A DNA stretch of 64,000 bases, from positions 124,001 to 188,000 of the forward strand of contig VYCF01000072.1 of assembly GCA_009844085.1 (NCBI GenBank), in the 5' to 3' direction. Shown piece by piece: positions 1-8,812 of this stretch. The translations under genes and the position numbers were made by a program. The notes under the pieces were generated by a model. The model searched no databases, had not been told where the DNA came from, and saw only the letters and a list, made by a program, of their open reading frames with translations. Source of the DNA: Gammaproteobacteria bacterium (GTDB lineage Bacteria; Pseudomonadota; Gammaproteobacteria; Pseudomonadales; Pseudohongiellaceae). Every line of letters starts with the position of its first letter. Position 1 is the first letter of the stretch.

Positions 1-1121
1 ATATCGCCATCCTGCGCGGCTTCCGCGATTTCGGCGAACAGGATCGTTACGGATTCCTCGTCAGCGACCGGGAATTCGGCGACGGCTACAACCGCGTCGC
101 GAGCATAGACGGCCGCATCAAGCTCAGCGAGAACTGGATCAGCCAGTTGCAAGTCATCGGCAGCGAAACCGAACCATATTCGGGCGATGGCGAAACCCAT
201 ACCGGCGTGCAGTACAATTTCCAGATCAACCACGTCGGGCGCAACTGGAACACCCGGACCCATTTCATCGAAACGAGTCCCGGATTCCGCGCCGACCTCG
301 GTTTCATGAACCGTTTCTTCCGCCCGGACACTTCCGGCATGCGCCAGCGCATCGCTTACACCTGGTTTCCAGAAGACGTGCCGCTCAACAGCATCGCAAC
401 AACCTGGTTCGGGGTCTACCTGGAGGACTGGGCGGGAACCAAGATCTACCACCAGAACGGCCCCGGTTTCGAGTTCGCCACTGACTCCACGGTGCTGCAC
501 CTGGGCTGGACCGGCTACAATGAAATCCTCCGGCCCGGCGATTATTCCGGGTTGATGGCGACCCAGAACCACGACTACGACGACTGGCAGATAGAATTCG
601 AGAACAACTCGCTGAACACCCTAGAATTCGGCCTCGGCTACCGCTGGGGCAAGACCTTGAATCTCGTGCCGGCCATCGGCGTGATGCCTTATGTCGCCGA
701 TCACGGCCGGGTCACCGCCGACGCGCTCTGGCGCCCGACCGACCGGCTGCGGGTCAGCAACACCTATCTCTACACCGATGTGCGAAACTCGGGCGGGGCG
801 CAGATCTTCAGCAACGAGATTGTCCGCAGCAACTGGAATTATCAGTTCACGCGTGAATGGTCGTTGCGCTTCATCGCCCAGTACGAGGAAACCCGGGGCG
901 GCCCGCTGACCCGGCTGGAGGACGAGCGCAACCTCAATTTCGACTTGCTGCTGCGCTATGTGATCAATCCCTGGTCGGCCTTCTACGCGGGCTACAACTC
1001 CAATAGCAGCAACTTCGAGATCGTCGAATACGAAGGCGAGCGCGAGCTGGTCAATGCCAGCGATCTACGCCGCGACGGCGACCAGTTCTTCGTCAAATTT
1101 TCCTATTTGTTCCAACGCTGA
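1..1121 (+). CDS. DUF5916-type outer-membrane protein, C-terminal part (5' end outside window)
   Basis: The frame is open from base 3, so this is the 3' part of a longer gene; the first in-frame start codon (TTG at 147) is internal. The translated part is rich in alternating aromatic and polar residues, with many short strands, and ends in YLFQR. That fits the C-terminal beta-barrel half of DUF5916 proteins, which usually pair an N-terminal carbohydrate-binding-like module with an outer-membrane barrel. I infer an outer-membrane location; substrate and role are unknown. The gene stands alone, 180 bases before ada. The family call rests on overall pattern and terminal motif, and the N-terminal domain cannot be seen. 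Confidence 0.6.
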   Translation, partial: IAILRGFRDFGEQDRYGFLVSDREFGDGYNRVASIDGRIKLSENWISQLQVIGSETEPYSGDGETHTGVQYNFQINHVGRNWNTRTHFIETSPGFRADLGFMNRFFRPDTSGMRQRIAYTWFPEDVPLNSIATTWFGVYLEDWAGTKIYHQNGPGFEFATDSTVLHLGWTGYNEILRPGDYSGLMATQNHDYDDWQIEFENNSLNTLEFGLGYRWGKTLNLVPAIGVMPYVADHGRVTADALWRPTDRLRVSNTYLYTDVRNSGGAQIFSNEIVRSNWNYQFTREWSLRFIAQYEETRGGPLTRLEDERNLNFDLLLRYVINPWSAFYAGYNSNSSNFEIVEYEGERELVNASDLRRDGDQFFVKFSYLFQR

Positions 1122-1260
1122 AGCGCGCCGGGAGCCTGCGCCGCAAGCGAAAACCACAAACGTGCGGATGTGGAAAGTGGGTATCGCGGCCGGGCGGCTG
1201 GGCCGTCGAAATCAAGAAATCGATTGGATGACCAAATTCGGATAGAAGTGCTTGTCGATG

Positions 1261-1278
1261 CATGGCGTAATTGCCATG
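1261..1278. promoter_or_regulatory. inverted repeat upstream of ada
   Basis: CATGGC-GTAATT-GCCATG is a perfect 6-bp inverted repeat ending 22 bases before the chosen ada start. Its place between a likely promoter and the ribosome binding site suggests an operator, but it does not match the E. coli Ada box that I know. The rest of 1122-1300 shows no gene. Confidence 0.25.
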
Positions 1279-1300
1279 TCACAATTGGAGAGAAGCCAAG

Positions 1301-2392
1301 ATGGCAAAATCGAAGAGGAATCAGCAAATCAGGATTCCATCAAACAAAGAGATGCATGCTGCGATCGACAATCGCAACGAAGCTTACGATGGAGCCTTTT
1401 TCTACGGGGTTATAACTACTGGCGTCGTTTGCAAACCGTCTTGCGCATCGCGACCCGCTCGTCCCAAGAATATTCGCTTTTTTCTGGACCTGGATTCAGC
1501 AAGGCAGGCTGGTTTCCGCCCTTGCAAGAGGTGCAGACCGGAAAATCTTGGGAAGGAACTGGAAAAAATAGTCGAGATTGCAAGATACATCGAGTCAAAA
1601 GCGGACGATCACATAACTCTGACAGAGCTGTCCAAAATGGCAAACCTGTCCCCTTCGAGATTTCAAAAAGTATTTAAATCCATACTAGGAGTCTCTCCCA
1701 AGGAGTATCAGGACGCCAGCCGTCTCGACAAGTACAAGTCTGCCTTGAAAAAGGGAAAGACGGTGACGGAAGCAATCTATTTCGCCGGATATGGTTCTCC
1801 CAGCCGCGTGTACGGCGAAGCAGCCCGAAACATGGGCATGACTCCCGCGGCGTATCGAGCTGAAGCTGCGGGCGAACGAATCTATTTTGCATATCGCAAC
1901 TCATTTTTGGGCCCGCTTTTGATGGCGGCAACCGAACGCGGTGTATGCTTCGCACAATTCGGAGACAACTTGGAACAACTCAAGGACCAATTGAAGGCCG
2001 AGTTTCCAAAGGCGCAATTTCTGGAATCACCCGGTAGCAAGGGGCCAGAGCTGGACCTTTGGATAAAGGCGCTCGATGATCATATCGGGCGCAATTCACC
2101 TTGTCCTGATCTTCCATTAGATATTCGGGGGACTTCATTCCAACTGAAGGTGTGGCGATTTCTGCTAAGCGTAAAAGAAGGCGACGTTCTGAGTTATGGA
2201 GAATTGGCGAAAGAAATAGACAAACCGAGTGCATTTCGCGCTGTCGCGTCCGCATGCGGAGCGAACAAGGTCGGTGTTTTGATTCCCTGCCATAGAGTTC
2301 TGCGAGCTAACGGCGATATTGGTGGCTATCGATGGGGTATTGAAAGAAAACGGGTTTTACTCGAAAAAGAACTGGCAGGCAGGTCAACCTGA
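1301..2392 (+). CDS. ada: Ada: bifunctional methylated-DNA sensor/activator and O6-methylguanine-DNA methyltransferase
   Basis: 363 residues. The N-terminal Ada zinc domain has all four cysteines (C44, C48, C75, C78), in VCKPSC and PCKRC; C44 should take methyl groups from phosphotriesters. An AraC-type helix-turn-helix region follows (about 95-185, with LSKMANLSPSRFQKVFK). The C-terminal MGMT domain carries the active-site PCHRV (C330) and repairs O6-methylguanine by suicide transfer. Length and domain order match E. coli Ada (about 354 residues). I chose the ATG at 1301 because GGAG sits 10 bases upstream; a TTG at 1271 would add ten residues with no clear ribosome binding site. Its stop overlaps the start of the next gene, so the two are translationally coupled. 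Auto-activation after alkylation damage is expected from the family. Confidence 0.95.
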   Translation: MAKSKRNQQIRIPSNKEMHAAIDNRNEAYDGAFFYGVITTGVVCKPSCASRPARPKNIRFFLDLDSARQAGFRPCKRCRPENLGKELEKIVEIARYIESKADDHITLTELSKMANLSPSRFQKVFKSILGVSPKEYQDASRLDKYKSALKKGKTVTEAIYFAGYGSPSRVYGEAARNMGMTPAAYRAEAAGERIYFAYRNSFLGPLLMAATERGVCFAQFGDNLEQLKDQLKAEFPKAQFLESPGSKGPELDLWIKALDDHIGRNSPCPDLPLDIRGTSFQLKVWRFLLSVKEGDVLSYGELAKEIDKPSAFRAVASACGANKVGVLIPCHRVLRANGDIGGYRWGIERKRVLLEKELAGRST

Positions 2393-3102
2393 TGGTTCCA
2401 TTCGAGAGAGTCGCCGCACTCAACTGGACCAGAATCTCATCGGATCTTGACGCAGTTGGCTACGCAACCACCTGCCCGCTGCTTGGCGTGGAAGAGTGCG
2501 AAGAAATCGCCAACCTGTACGATAGTTCATTGGGAGTCTTTCGCAGCACGATTGAAATGTCTCGATACAACTTCGGTTCCGGGCAATACAGATATTTTTC
2601 CTATCCACTTCCTTCGCTTGTGGAAGAGCTTAGAAAGTCCTTCTATCCACCGCTATCCGGGATAGCGAACGATTGGGCGGCAAGACTAGGACTGGATACA
2701 AAATGGCCTGACAACCACAAGGAATTTGTTGAGTCTTGTCATCGACACAATCAACGACGACCGACTCCCCTACTCCTGAGTTATAACTCGGGAGACTATA
2801 ACTGCTTGCATCAGGATTTGTACGGAGAGGTGTTCTTTCCCTTGCAAGTAGTTTTCATGCTCAGCGATCCAGTTACTGATTTCGATGGCGGAGAGCTGAT
2901 AGTAGTCGAGACTCGACCAAGAATGCAGTCTCGTGCATCCGCTATCAATCTGTCACAGGGATGCGCGGCCATCATACCTGTCAGGGAAAGGCCAAGAAAA
3001 AGTAACCGAGGATATCACCGTGTCCAATCTCGCCATGGAGTTAGCACCGTTGGAAATGGGAGGCGCATCACACTGGGAATCATATTTCATGATGCTTTGT
3101 AG
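2392..3102 (+). CDS. 2OG-Fe(II) oxygenase coupled to ada
   Basis: 236 residues. The iron-binding triad of the 2-oxoglutarate/Fe(II) fold is visible: H140 and D142 in LHQDLYG, a distal His (probably H215 in SRHGVSTV), and R224/R225 near the end as the likely 2-oxoglutarate ligand. The end, TLGIIFHDAL, is typical of the uncharacterised COG3826 (DUF2086) group rather than classical AlkB. The start ATG shares its A with the ada stop (TGATG), so the gene is made together with Ada. That coupling suggests a part in the alkylation response, perhaps oxidative demethylation, but the substrate is inferred. The gene converges on the lipoprotein gene that ends at 3115. Confidence 0.8.
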   Translation: MVPFERVAALNWTRISSDLDAVGYATTCPLLGVEECEEIANLYDSSLGVFRSTIEMSRYNFGSGQYRYFSYPLPSLVEELRKSFYPPLSGIANDWAARLGLDTKWPDNHKEFVESCHRHNQRRPTPLLLSYNSGDYNCLHQDLYGEVFFPLQVVFMLSDPVTDFDGGELIVVETRPRMQSRASAINLSQGCAAIIPVRERPRKSNRGYHRVQSRHGVSTVGNGRRITLGIIFHDAL

Positions 3103-3114
3103 ACAATTGTTCTC

Positions 3115-3771
3115 TTAGCAGCCGTCGATCTGTTCGAGCAGGCCGTCACGGCGCGCTTCGAGTTCGGCTATGGCGTCGGTCGCGGGAGGATCGACAAGAT
3201 TGCCTGTGGCGTCCAGATTGTCTTCCTCGTATTTGGCCTGTTCCTCGGTAAGCAGGGTCAGCAATTGTTCGGATACGAGCACGGCTTCGCGCATGGCTCC
3301 GCTGAGCGCGTCGCCAGCCGCGACCTGCTGCTGCAATTCGGCTATCTGGGTTTCGAGTTCTTCGATGCGGGCGAGCTTGGCTTCGCGTTCGGCCGCGAGC
3401 GCCGCCAGCCGCTCGCGTTCCAGCCTTTCTTCTTCAAGACGTTGCTGTTCCGCCAGCCGCTGCCTTTCCTCTTCGGCCCGGCGCTCGGCTTCGGCCTGTT
3501 GCCGCGCGAGTTCGGCCTGGCGCTGCCGTTCGGCTTCCGCCGCCTGGCGGGCGCGCTCGGCAGCCTCCTCGGCGCGCTGTGCGGCCAATTGCTCTTCGGT
3601 GAGGCCGGCCGCGCCTTCGGAATCCGCCGCGGGCTGGGCGCCGACGGCAGGAGTTGCGCTGCTTGCCGTGGGACTTTCCGGGCCGGAAGCGCAGGCCGCC
3701 AGCAGCAATGCCAGAATTGCCGCCGCGCCGGAACGGGTGAAAATTGAAGAGGGGCGGTTTATAGTTGCCAC
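3115..3771 (-). CDS. coiled-coil lipoprotein
   Basis: 218 residues. A signal peptide with lipobox LLAAC (about residue 26) predicts lipidation and anchoring in a membrane facing the periplasm. From about residue 55 to 155 the protein is almost entirely Glu, Arg, Ala and Gln with a heptad-like pattern, a long charged coiled coil of the kind seen in envelope-spanning proteins. The last residue is a cysteine, which is unusual. The start is GTG at 3771; no better start is seen. Divergent from the gene at 3849. Function unknown. Confidence 0.75.
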   Translation of the reverse strand: MATINRPSSIFTRSGAAAILALLLAACASGPESPTASSATPAVGAQPAADSEGAAGLTEEQLAAQRAEEAAERARQAAEAERQRQAELARQQAEAERRAEEERQRLAEQQRLEEERLERERLAALAAEREAKLARIEELETQIAELQQQVAAGDALSGAMREAVLVSEQLLTLLTEEQAKYEEDNLDATGNLVDPPATDAIAELEARRDGLLEQIDGC

Positions 3772-3848
3772 GATGACGCACCTGCTGAGTTTGTCCAGGC
3801 ATTATAGCCGTTGCGCGAACCGCTGTAACGATTTCGCCGGGCTTGAAG

Positions 3849-5186
3849 ATGAGTAGACGGAATCTCGGTTTCAAGCCCCCGCGGAGCGCGGGATTGCCGC
3901 GTGTCCGGTTCTGGTTGCTGGCCGCGGGCGTACTGGCTGCGCCGCTGTTGCTGTGCCTGCAATTCACGCCGCTTGTGGAGACGCGTTCGCAATTGAGCCG
4001 GGCCGAAGCCGTTCGGGTCGAGGGACTCCTGCTCGACAGCGCGCCGCGAACGCCGGGACTGGCCGGCCCGCACGAGTTTTCGTGGAATCAGGAAGAACTC
4101 AATCTGCTCGGCCGCCATTTGCTTGCCCTGTCGCGCATGAGCCCCGAATGGGCGGCCCAGGTCGATTTGCGCGACGGTGCTCTCGGATTCGAAGTCAGCC
4201 GTTCCCTTGGCTTCGTCGTGCCGGTCTACATGAATCTGCGCGGCGAGATCACCCAGGGTGACGGCCCGCCGGCCCTGACCGCATTGCGCCTCGGCTACCT
4301 GCCGCTGCCCCGTTTCCTGATCGACCGCCTGATGCCGAACCTGTCCGGAGAGATGACCTCGGACGAACCGCTGTTGGCCGAGGCCGCCCGCCTGCTCGCC
4401 AACATCGAAAGTGTGCAATTGGGCGCGACGGAAATCCGCTTCAACGTGCACTGGGATCCGGAAATGCTGGCGCGGGCCGGCGATCAGGCGCGGCAATGGT
4501 TGATTTCCGAAACCGACCGCCAGCGCATCCTCGAATATTACGCCGTGATCGGCCGGGTCGCGGACGAAATTCCGGACAGCGATCGCGCGATCCCGCTCGG
4601 CCGCCTGCTGGCACCGCTGTTCCTCGAGGCGAAAGACAAATCGCTGCAAGGCAGCGACCCGATCGCCGAGAACCAGGCGCTGTTGCAGACATTGGCGCTT
4701 TACGTCAATGAGGAGGACATCGAGCAACTTGTCGGCGCCGAAGCCGCGGAGGACATGCCCGCAGCAAAATTCGTCGAAGTGCGCCTGCAGCGGCGCCAGG
4801 ATCTGGCCCAGCATCTGACTTCCATCGCCGCGATCACGGTCGCTCTCGGACCCGAACTCGCGCTGATGCTGTCCACCGCCAAGGAGTCCTGGGACGCCCG
4901 GCACCGTTCGGGTTTCAGCTTCTCCGACATGACCGCCAACAACGTCGGCGTCACCCTGGCGACGCTCGCCACCCGGGACCGCGAAAGCGCGCTCGAAATC
5001 CAGCGCCGAATGAGCGAAGTGCGCTCCGATTCCGAATACATGCCCGAAGTCGGCAGCAGCCGGGACGGAATTTCCGCCGAAGATTTCAGCGCACTCTACC
5101 GCGACACGGCAAGCGTCGAATACCGGCAAAGGCTCGCCGAAATCCAGCATTTGATAGAATCCACCCGCGTCTTTACCGGTTTGTAA
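3849..5186 (+). CDS. conserved-looking membrane-anchored protein of unknown function
   Basis: 445 residues from the ATG at 3849 (a TTG two codons earlier is possible). A basic N-terminus is followed by one hydrophobic segment (about 20-40), then a soluble and mostly helical remainder, so it is probably an inner-membrane-anchored periplasmic protein or has an uncleaved signal. I recognise no domain or catalytic motif. Codon use matches its neighbours, so it looks like a normal chromosomal gene. A long minus-strand frame overlaps it (3759-5873), but that frame is a GC-rich shadow with no signal or motif. Confidence 0.65.
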   Translation: MSRRNLGFKPPRSAGLPRVRFWLLAAGVLAAPLLLCLQFTPLVETRSQLSRAEAVRVEGLLLDSAPRTPGLAGPHEFSWNQEELNLLGRHLLALSRMSPEWAAQVDLRDGALGFEVSRSLGFVVPVYMNLRGEITQGDGPPALTALRLGYLPLPRFLIDRLMPNLSGEMTSDEPLLAEAARLLANIESVQLGATEIRFNVHWDPEMLARAGDQARQWLISETDRQRILEYYAVIGRVADEIPDSDRAIPLGRLLAPLFLEAKDKSLQGSDPIAENQALLQTLALYVNEEDIEQLVGAEAAEDMPAAKFVEVRLQRRQDLAQHLTSIAAITVALGPELALMLSTAKESWDARHRSGFSFSDMTANNVGVTLATLATRDRESALEIQRRMSEVRSDSEYMPEVGSSRDGISAEDFSALYRDTASVEYRQRLAEIQHLIESTRVFTGL

Positions 5187-5240
5187 GCGGCCTCGGCTAC
5201 TCGATTGTTGGCGGCCTCGGCCGCCGGGGGATTCATTTCC

Positions 5241-6476
5241 ATGCCATCGAAAGGTTTCACGACCCGCAATCTGCATTCGGATCGCGAGGATCATCCGGAA
5301 CACGGGGTGCTGCACAAGCCGGTACATCCGTCCGTGGCCTATGGCTACGCGGATGCGCGTGAACTCGCGGAGGTCTTCCAGGGCAAGCGCAAGGGCTATG
5401 CCTACGGCCGCCAGGCGAATCCGACCGTGGCCGCATTGCAGAAGCGCATCAGCGACATGGAGGACGGCATCGGCAGCATCGCCTTTTCCACCGGTATGGC
5501 GGCGATCGCGGCGCTCACGCTGACCTTGCTGAAGGCCGGAGACCACATGATCTCCAGCGCCTTCCTGTTCGGTAACACCAACAGTTTCTTCCGCACCCTC
5601 GAACGGCTTGGCATCGAGGTCGATTTCGTCGACGCGACCAGCGCCGCCGCCGTGGAAGAAAAGGTCCGCGGCAATACGCGGCTGGTATTCGTCGAAACCA
5701 TTGCAAATCCCGTGACCCAGGTTGCCGATCTCGAAGGCATCGGCGAGTTGTGCCGGCGGCGCGGCCTGCTCTACGTCGTCGACAACACAATGACTTCGCC
5801 GCATCTCTACCTGCCGAAGACCGCGGGCGCCGGGCTCGTGGTGAATTCGCTGACCAAGTGCATCGGCGGTCACGGCAATGCACTAGGCGGAGCGGTTACC
5901 GATACCGGCAGTTTCGACTGGAGCGACTATCCGAACATCCTCGACATCTACCGCAAGGGCGATGCCGGCGAATGGGGATTGCTCCAGATTCGCAAGAAAG
6001 GATTGCGCGACATGGGCGCCTCGCTGGCGCCGGAAGCGGCCCATACGCTGGCCACGGGTTCGGAGTCCCTGCCCTTGCGCATGGATCAGTCCTGCGCCAA
6101 CGCCATGGTCCTGGCCCGGCTTTGCGCGGACCATCCCGCGGTGACAAGGGTGTACTATCCGGGTCTGCCGGAACATCCGCAGCACGAGCGCGCGCGCAAG
6201 CTGTTCCGCGCTTTCGGCGCCTTGTTCAGCATCGACCTCAAGGCGGGCAGCGACTGTTTCGATTTTCTCAACAGTCTCGAGATCGTTATCTCATCGAGCA
6301 ATCTCGGCGATACCCGCAGCCTCGGCATTCCGGTGGCGCATACGATCTATTACGAAATGGGCCCCGAACGGCGCAAGTCCATGGGCGTCGGCGATTCGAT
6401 GCTGCGCTTCTCGATCGGCATCGAAGATCAGGCCGATCTCATCGCGGATTTCAGCCAGGCCCTGGAGAAGCTCTGA
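5241..6476 (+). CDS. Cys/Met-metabolism PLP enzyme (cystathionine gamma-synthase / O-acetylhomoserine sulfhydrylase family)
   Basis: 411 residues. Fold type I PLP enzyme of the trans-sulfuration family: the PLP lysine is K206 in SLTKCIGGHGNA, with the family signatures YGRQANPTV near 56-63 and FVETIANP near 150. These enzymes make or break C-S bonds in cysteine, homocysteine or methionine; the exact substrate cannot be read from sequence. I chose the ATG at 5241, 10 bases after a GGGGG stretch, over an upstream TTG at 5205. Its stop overlaps the Rieske gene start (TGATG), so the two products are made together. The group with GNTNSFF instead of the usual GGT loop suggests a specialised sulfhydrylase or lyase. 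Confidence 0.85.
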   Translation: MPSKGFTTRNLHSDREDHPEHGVLHKPVHPSVAYGYADARELAEVFQGKRKGYAYGRQANPTVAALQKRISDMEDGIGSIAFSTGMAAIAALTLTLLKAGDHMISSAFLFGNTNSFFRTLERLGIEVDFVDATSAAAVEEKVRGNTRLVFVETIANPVTQVADLEGIGELCRRRGLLYVVDNTMTSPHLYLPKTAGAGLVVNSLTKCIGGHGNALGGAVTDTGSFDWSDYPNILDIYRKGDAGEWGLLQIRKKGLRDMGASLAPEAAHTLATGSESLPLRMDQSCANAMVLARLCADHPAVTRVYYPGLPEHPQHERARKLFRAFGALFSIDLKAGSDCFDFLNSLEIVISSSNLGDTRSLGIPVAHTIYYEMGPERRKSMGVGDSMLRFSIGIEDQADLIADFSQALEKL

Positions 6477-6835
6477 TGCAGGCATTGATCGCCGCGGACG
6501 AAGTGCCCGAAGGCTGCTCGAAGGAAGTCGAAGCGGGCGACGAACTCTTTTTCCTCGTGCGCAAGGACGACCAACTCTATCTGTACCGCAATATCTGCCC
6601 CCATCTCGGCACGCCGCTGAACTGGGAGGAAGACCGGTTTCTCGACCCGGACGGCGCATTGATCCAATGTTCGACACATGGCGCGCTGTTCCGCATCGAG
6701 GACGGCTTCTGCCTCGCCGGCCCATGCATGGGCGCGCATCTGCTCGCGGTGCCTTTTGTCGTGGTCGACGGCATGGTTCACATCGACACCGGCACTTGCC
6801 GGTCGAGCAGCACGGTTCCGCCTGCTATATCGTAG
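6476..6835 (+). CDS. small Rieske [2Fe-2S] protein
   Basis: 119 residues, a stand-alone Rieske domain. The cluster ligands are C41 and H43 (CPHLG) and C65 and H68 (CSTH), the usual CxH...CxxH arrangement, here with 21 residues between H43 and C65. Such small Rieske proteins act as soluble electron carriers or as ferredoxin partners of oxygenases and reductases. Start and upstream stop share one base, so it is coupled to the PLP enzyme; the pairing suggests a redox role in sulfur amino-acid chemistry, which is inference. The last 19 codons run through the end of sfsA on the other strand. Confidence 0.85.
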   Translation: MQALIAADEVPEGCSKEVEAGDELFFLVRKDDQLYLYRNICPHLGTPLNWEEDRFLDPDGALIQCSTHGALFRIEDGFCLAGPCMGAHLLAVPFVVVDGMVHIDTGTCRSSSTVPPAIS

Positions 6836-7482
6836 CTCGCCCCGCAGGCAAGCAATTCGACCCCTTCCCGCGCCGCTTCACGCAGCAATTCACCGAAACG
6901 CGGATCGATATCGTCGGCCGGTCGAACGCGCTGGGCGCCATCGTGGGCGACGCAGAAAATCACCATGGCGTGAAAACCATCCCGGCGCACCGCCATCAAT
7001 TCCCGCAAGTGGCGCTGACCCCGTTCGGTGACCGCGTCGGGGAATCGCCCCACACCCTCTTCCTCCAGACTTACGTTCTTGACCTCGACGTAACAATCCC
7101 GCTCCGGCAGGCTGACCAGGAAATCCGCCCGCCCGCCGGACGAGTACGCCGCCTCCCGCTTCAACGCCGTAAAGCCGGCAAGAGATTGAACCAGCCCACC
7201 CTTTATCGCTTCCTCCACCAATGGATTCGCCATCGCGGTATTGACCCCCACCAGATTGCGCCCGTCGACTTCGACGATTTGCCAGGTTTGCCGGTACTTG
7301 CGCTTTGGATTGTCCGAAGTCGTGTACCAGACTCGGCTGCCCGGCTCGCGGCAATTGCGCATCGATCCGGTGTTGGGGCAATGAATCGTGAGCACCTCGC
7401 CTGCCGGCGTTTCCACATCAGCGAGAAACCGTTTGTAACGCCGGAGCAAGACGGCTTGTTCAAGCGGCCCGGAATAGTTCAT
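6778..7482 (-). CDS. sfsA: SfsA family protein (DNA/RNA nuclease, sugar fermentation stimulation)
   Basis: 234 residues from the ATG at 7482. The protein reads as a standard SfsA: N-terminal OB-like region with RRYKRFLADV and CPNTGSM, then a nuclease-like core with GGRADFLV and CYVEVKNVSL, where D and ExK residues form the PD-(D/E)xK-like site. E. coli SfsA is 234 residues too. The start overlaps the stop of the aminotransferase gene by 4 bases, so the two are a minus-strand operon. A longer frame up to 7662 exists but its extra residues are a shadow of the aminotransferase. Confidence 0.9.
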   Translation of the reverse strand: MNYSGPLEQAVLLRRYKRFLADVETPAGEVLTIHCPNTGSMRNCREPGSRVWYTTSDNPKRKYRQTWQIVEVDGRNLVGVNTAMANPLVEEAIKGGLVQSLAGFTALKREAAYSSGGRADFLVSLPERDCYVEVKNVSLEEEGVGRFPDAVTERGQRHLRELMAVRRDGFHAMVIFCVAHDGAQRVRPADDIDPRFGELLREAAREGVELLACGASYDIAGGTVLLDRQVPVSM

Positions 7483-8684
7483 GTCAGAACCGAGCGAGCG
7501 TGGCGGTGGCTGAAAAGGGCCAGGCGGAGCCGTTCTACGCCGAGGCGCAGGTCTTCCATGCCGGTAGTGAAGGCCATGCGCACATACTCGTTGCCGCCCC
7601 GTTCGCCGAAATCCGTTCCCGGCGTCATCGCCACCCCGTGCTCTTCGAGAATCTCGTGGCAAAACGCTTCGCTGTCGCGGCTGAAGGCGGAAACATTCGC
7701 ATAGGCGTAGAAGGCGCCCTGTATTTCGCGCGGCAGCAGCATTCCCATGTCACTGAGTTCAGCGGCCAGAAAATCTCGGCGTTCGCGGAAGGCGGCCCGG
7801 CGCTGCTCGAATATCTCCCGAGCCGCGGGGGTGAACGCGGCAAGCGCCGCATACTGGACGAAACTCGAGGGCGAAATGAACAGGTTCTGCGCCAGGACGT
7901 TGGCGAGTTCCACCTTGTCCTCGGGCACGACGATCCAGCCGAGACGCCAGCCGGTCATGCCGAAATATTTCGAGAAACTGTTGACCACATAGGCGTTCGG
8001 ATTGATTTCGAGGATGCTGGGCATGTCTTCGACGTAATGCAGACCGTGATAGGTCTCGTCGAGCAGCAGATGCACGCCGGCCGCATTGGCCCAGTCGCTG
8101 ATTCGGCGCAGTTCCTGGCGGGGAATGACCGCGCCGGTGGGATTGCCGGGCGAAGTCAGCCACAGGCCCGCGGTATGGTCGCGGCAATGCCTCTCGAGCA
8201 GTTCGACCGTCGGCTGAAAATCGTCTTCCACGCCGATGGTCATCAATTGCGGCTCGGCACAGGCCAGCCGCACGAGATTGCGATAGCAGGGATACGACGG
8301 ATCGGTCAGCAGCACGCCGGCGCCCGGGCGCAAAAGCAGATTGGACAGAATCGCCAGTCCGCCGCTGGCGCTCAGGGTGATCAGAATGCGTTCGCGCGGA
8401 AGATCGATGCCATGCCGGTCCCGATAGTGCCGCACCAGGGCGTCGCGCAATTCAGGAATTCCCGGCGCCTGGGTATATTGGGTCAGGCCCTCGTCAAGCG
8501 CACGCTTGGCGGCTTCGCGAATCGGCTTCGCGGTTACGAAATCCGGCTCGCCCGCTTCCATGTGCACGATCTTCCGGCCCTGGCGTTCAAGCTCGGCGGC
8601 CCGGTTCAACATGATCATTACGCGGAAAGGGTTTACGCCATCCAGGCGATCCGGACTCGCCAGTCCGGTCATGTGGCTGTTCAT
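7479..8684 (-). CDS. class I/II pyridoxal-phosphate aminotransferase
   Basis: 401 residues. Aspartate-aminotransferase fold: the PLP-binding lysine lies in SFSKYFGMTGWRLGW, with SPGNPTGAV and an LDETYHGL segment for cofactor binding. It moves an amino group between an amino acid and a 2-oxo acid; substrate class is not clear (an AspC/AlaA-like or branched-chain role is possible). Start ATG at 8684 has AGGA about 10 bases upstream; a frame extending to 8822 would run into the dksA promoter region. First gene of an operon with sfsA, divergent from dksA. Confidence 0.88.
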   Translation of the reverse strand: MNSHMTGLASPDRLDGVNPFRVMIMLNRAAELERQGRKIVHMEAGEPDFVTAKPIREAAKRALDEGLTQYTQAPGIPELRDALVRHYRDRHGIDLPRERILITLSASGGLAILSNLLLRPGAGVLLTDPSYPCYRNLVRLACAEPQLMTIGVEDDFQPTVELLERHCRDHTAGLWLTSPGNPTGAVIPRQELRRISDWANAAGVHLLLDETYHGLHYVEDMPSILEINPNAYVVNSFSKYFGMTGWRLGWIVVPEDKVELANVLAQNLFISPSSFVQYAALAAFTPAAREIFEQRRAAFRERRDFLAAELSDMGMLLPREIQGAFYAYANVSAFSRDSEAFCHEILEEHGVAMTPGTDFGERGGNEYVRMAFTTGMEDLRLGVERLRLALFSHRHARSVLT

Positions 8685-8812
8685 CCTTACATTCCTGACG
8701 TTGGGAGAAGCGGTGGAATTATACAGCCAGCCACAAACTTGTGGCATCGATAAATCGATTCTGGTAAGTTTCGCTGCTTCACTTTGTGAGACCATTGGCG
8801 AGACGTTTGACA

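Noticed and set aside
3759..5873. 704-residue minus-strand frame
   Set aside because: Lies opposite two plus-strand genes, one with clear PLP-enzyme motifs; composition and lack of motifs mark it as a GC-rich shadow.
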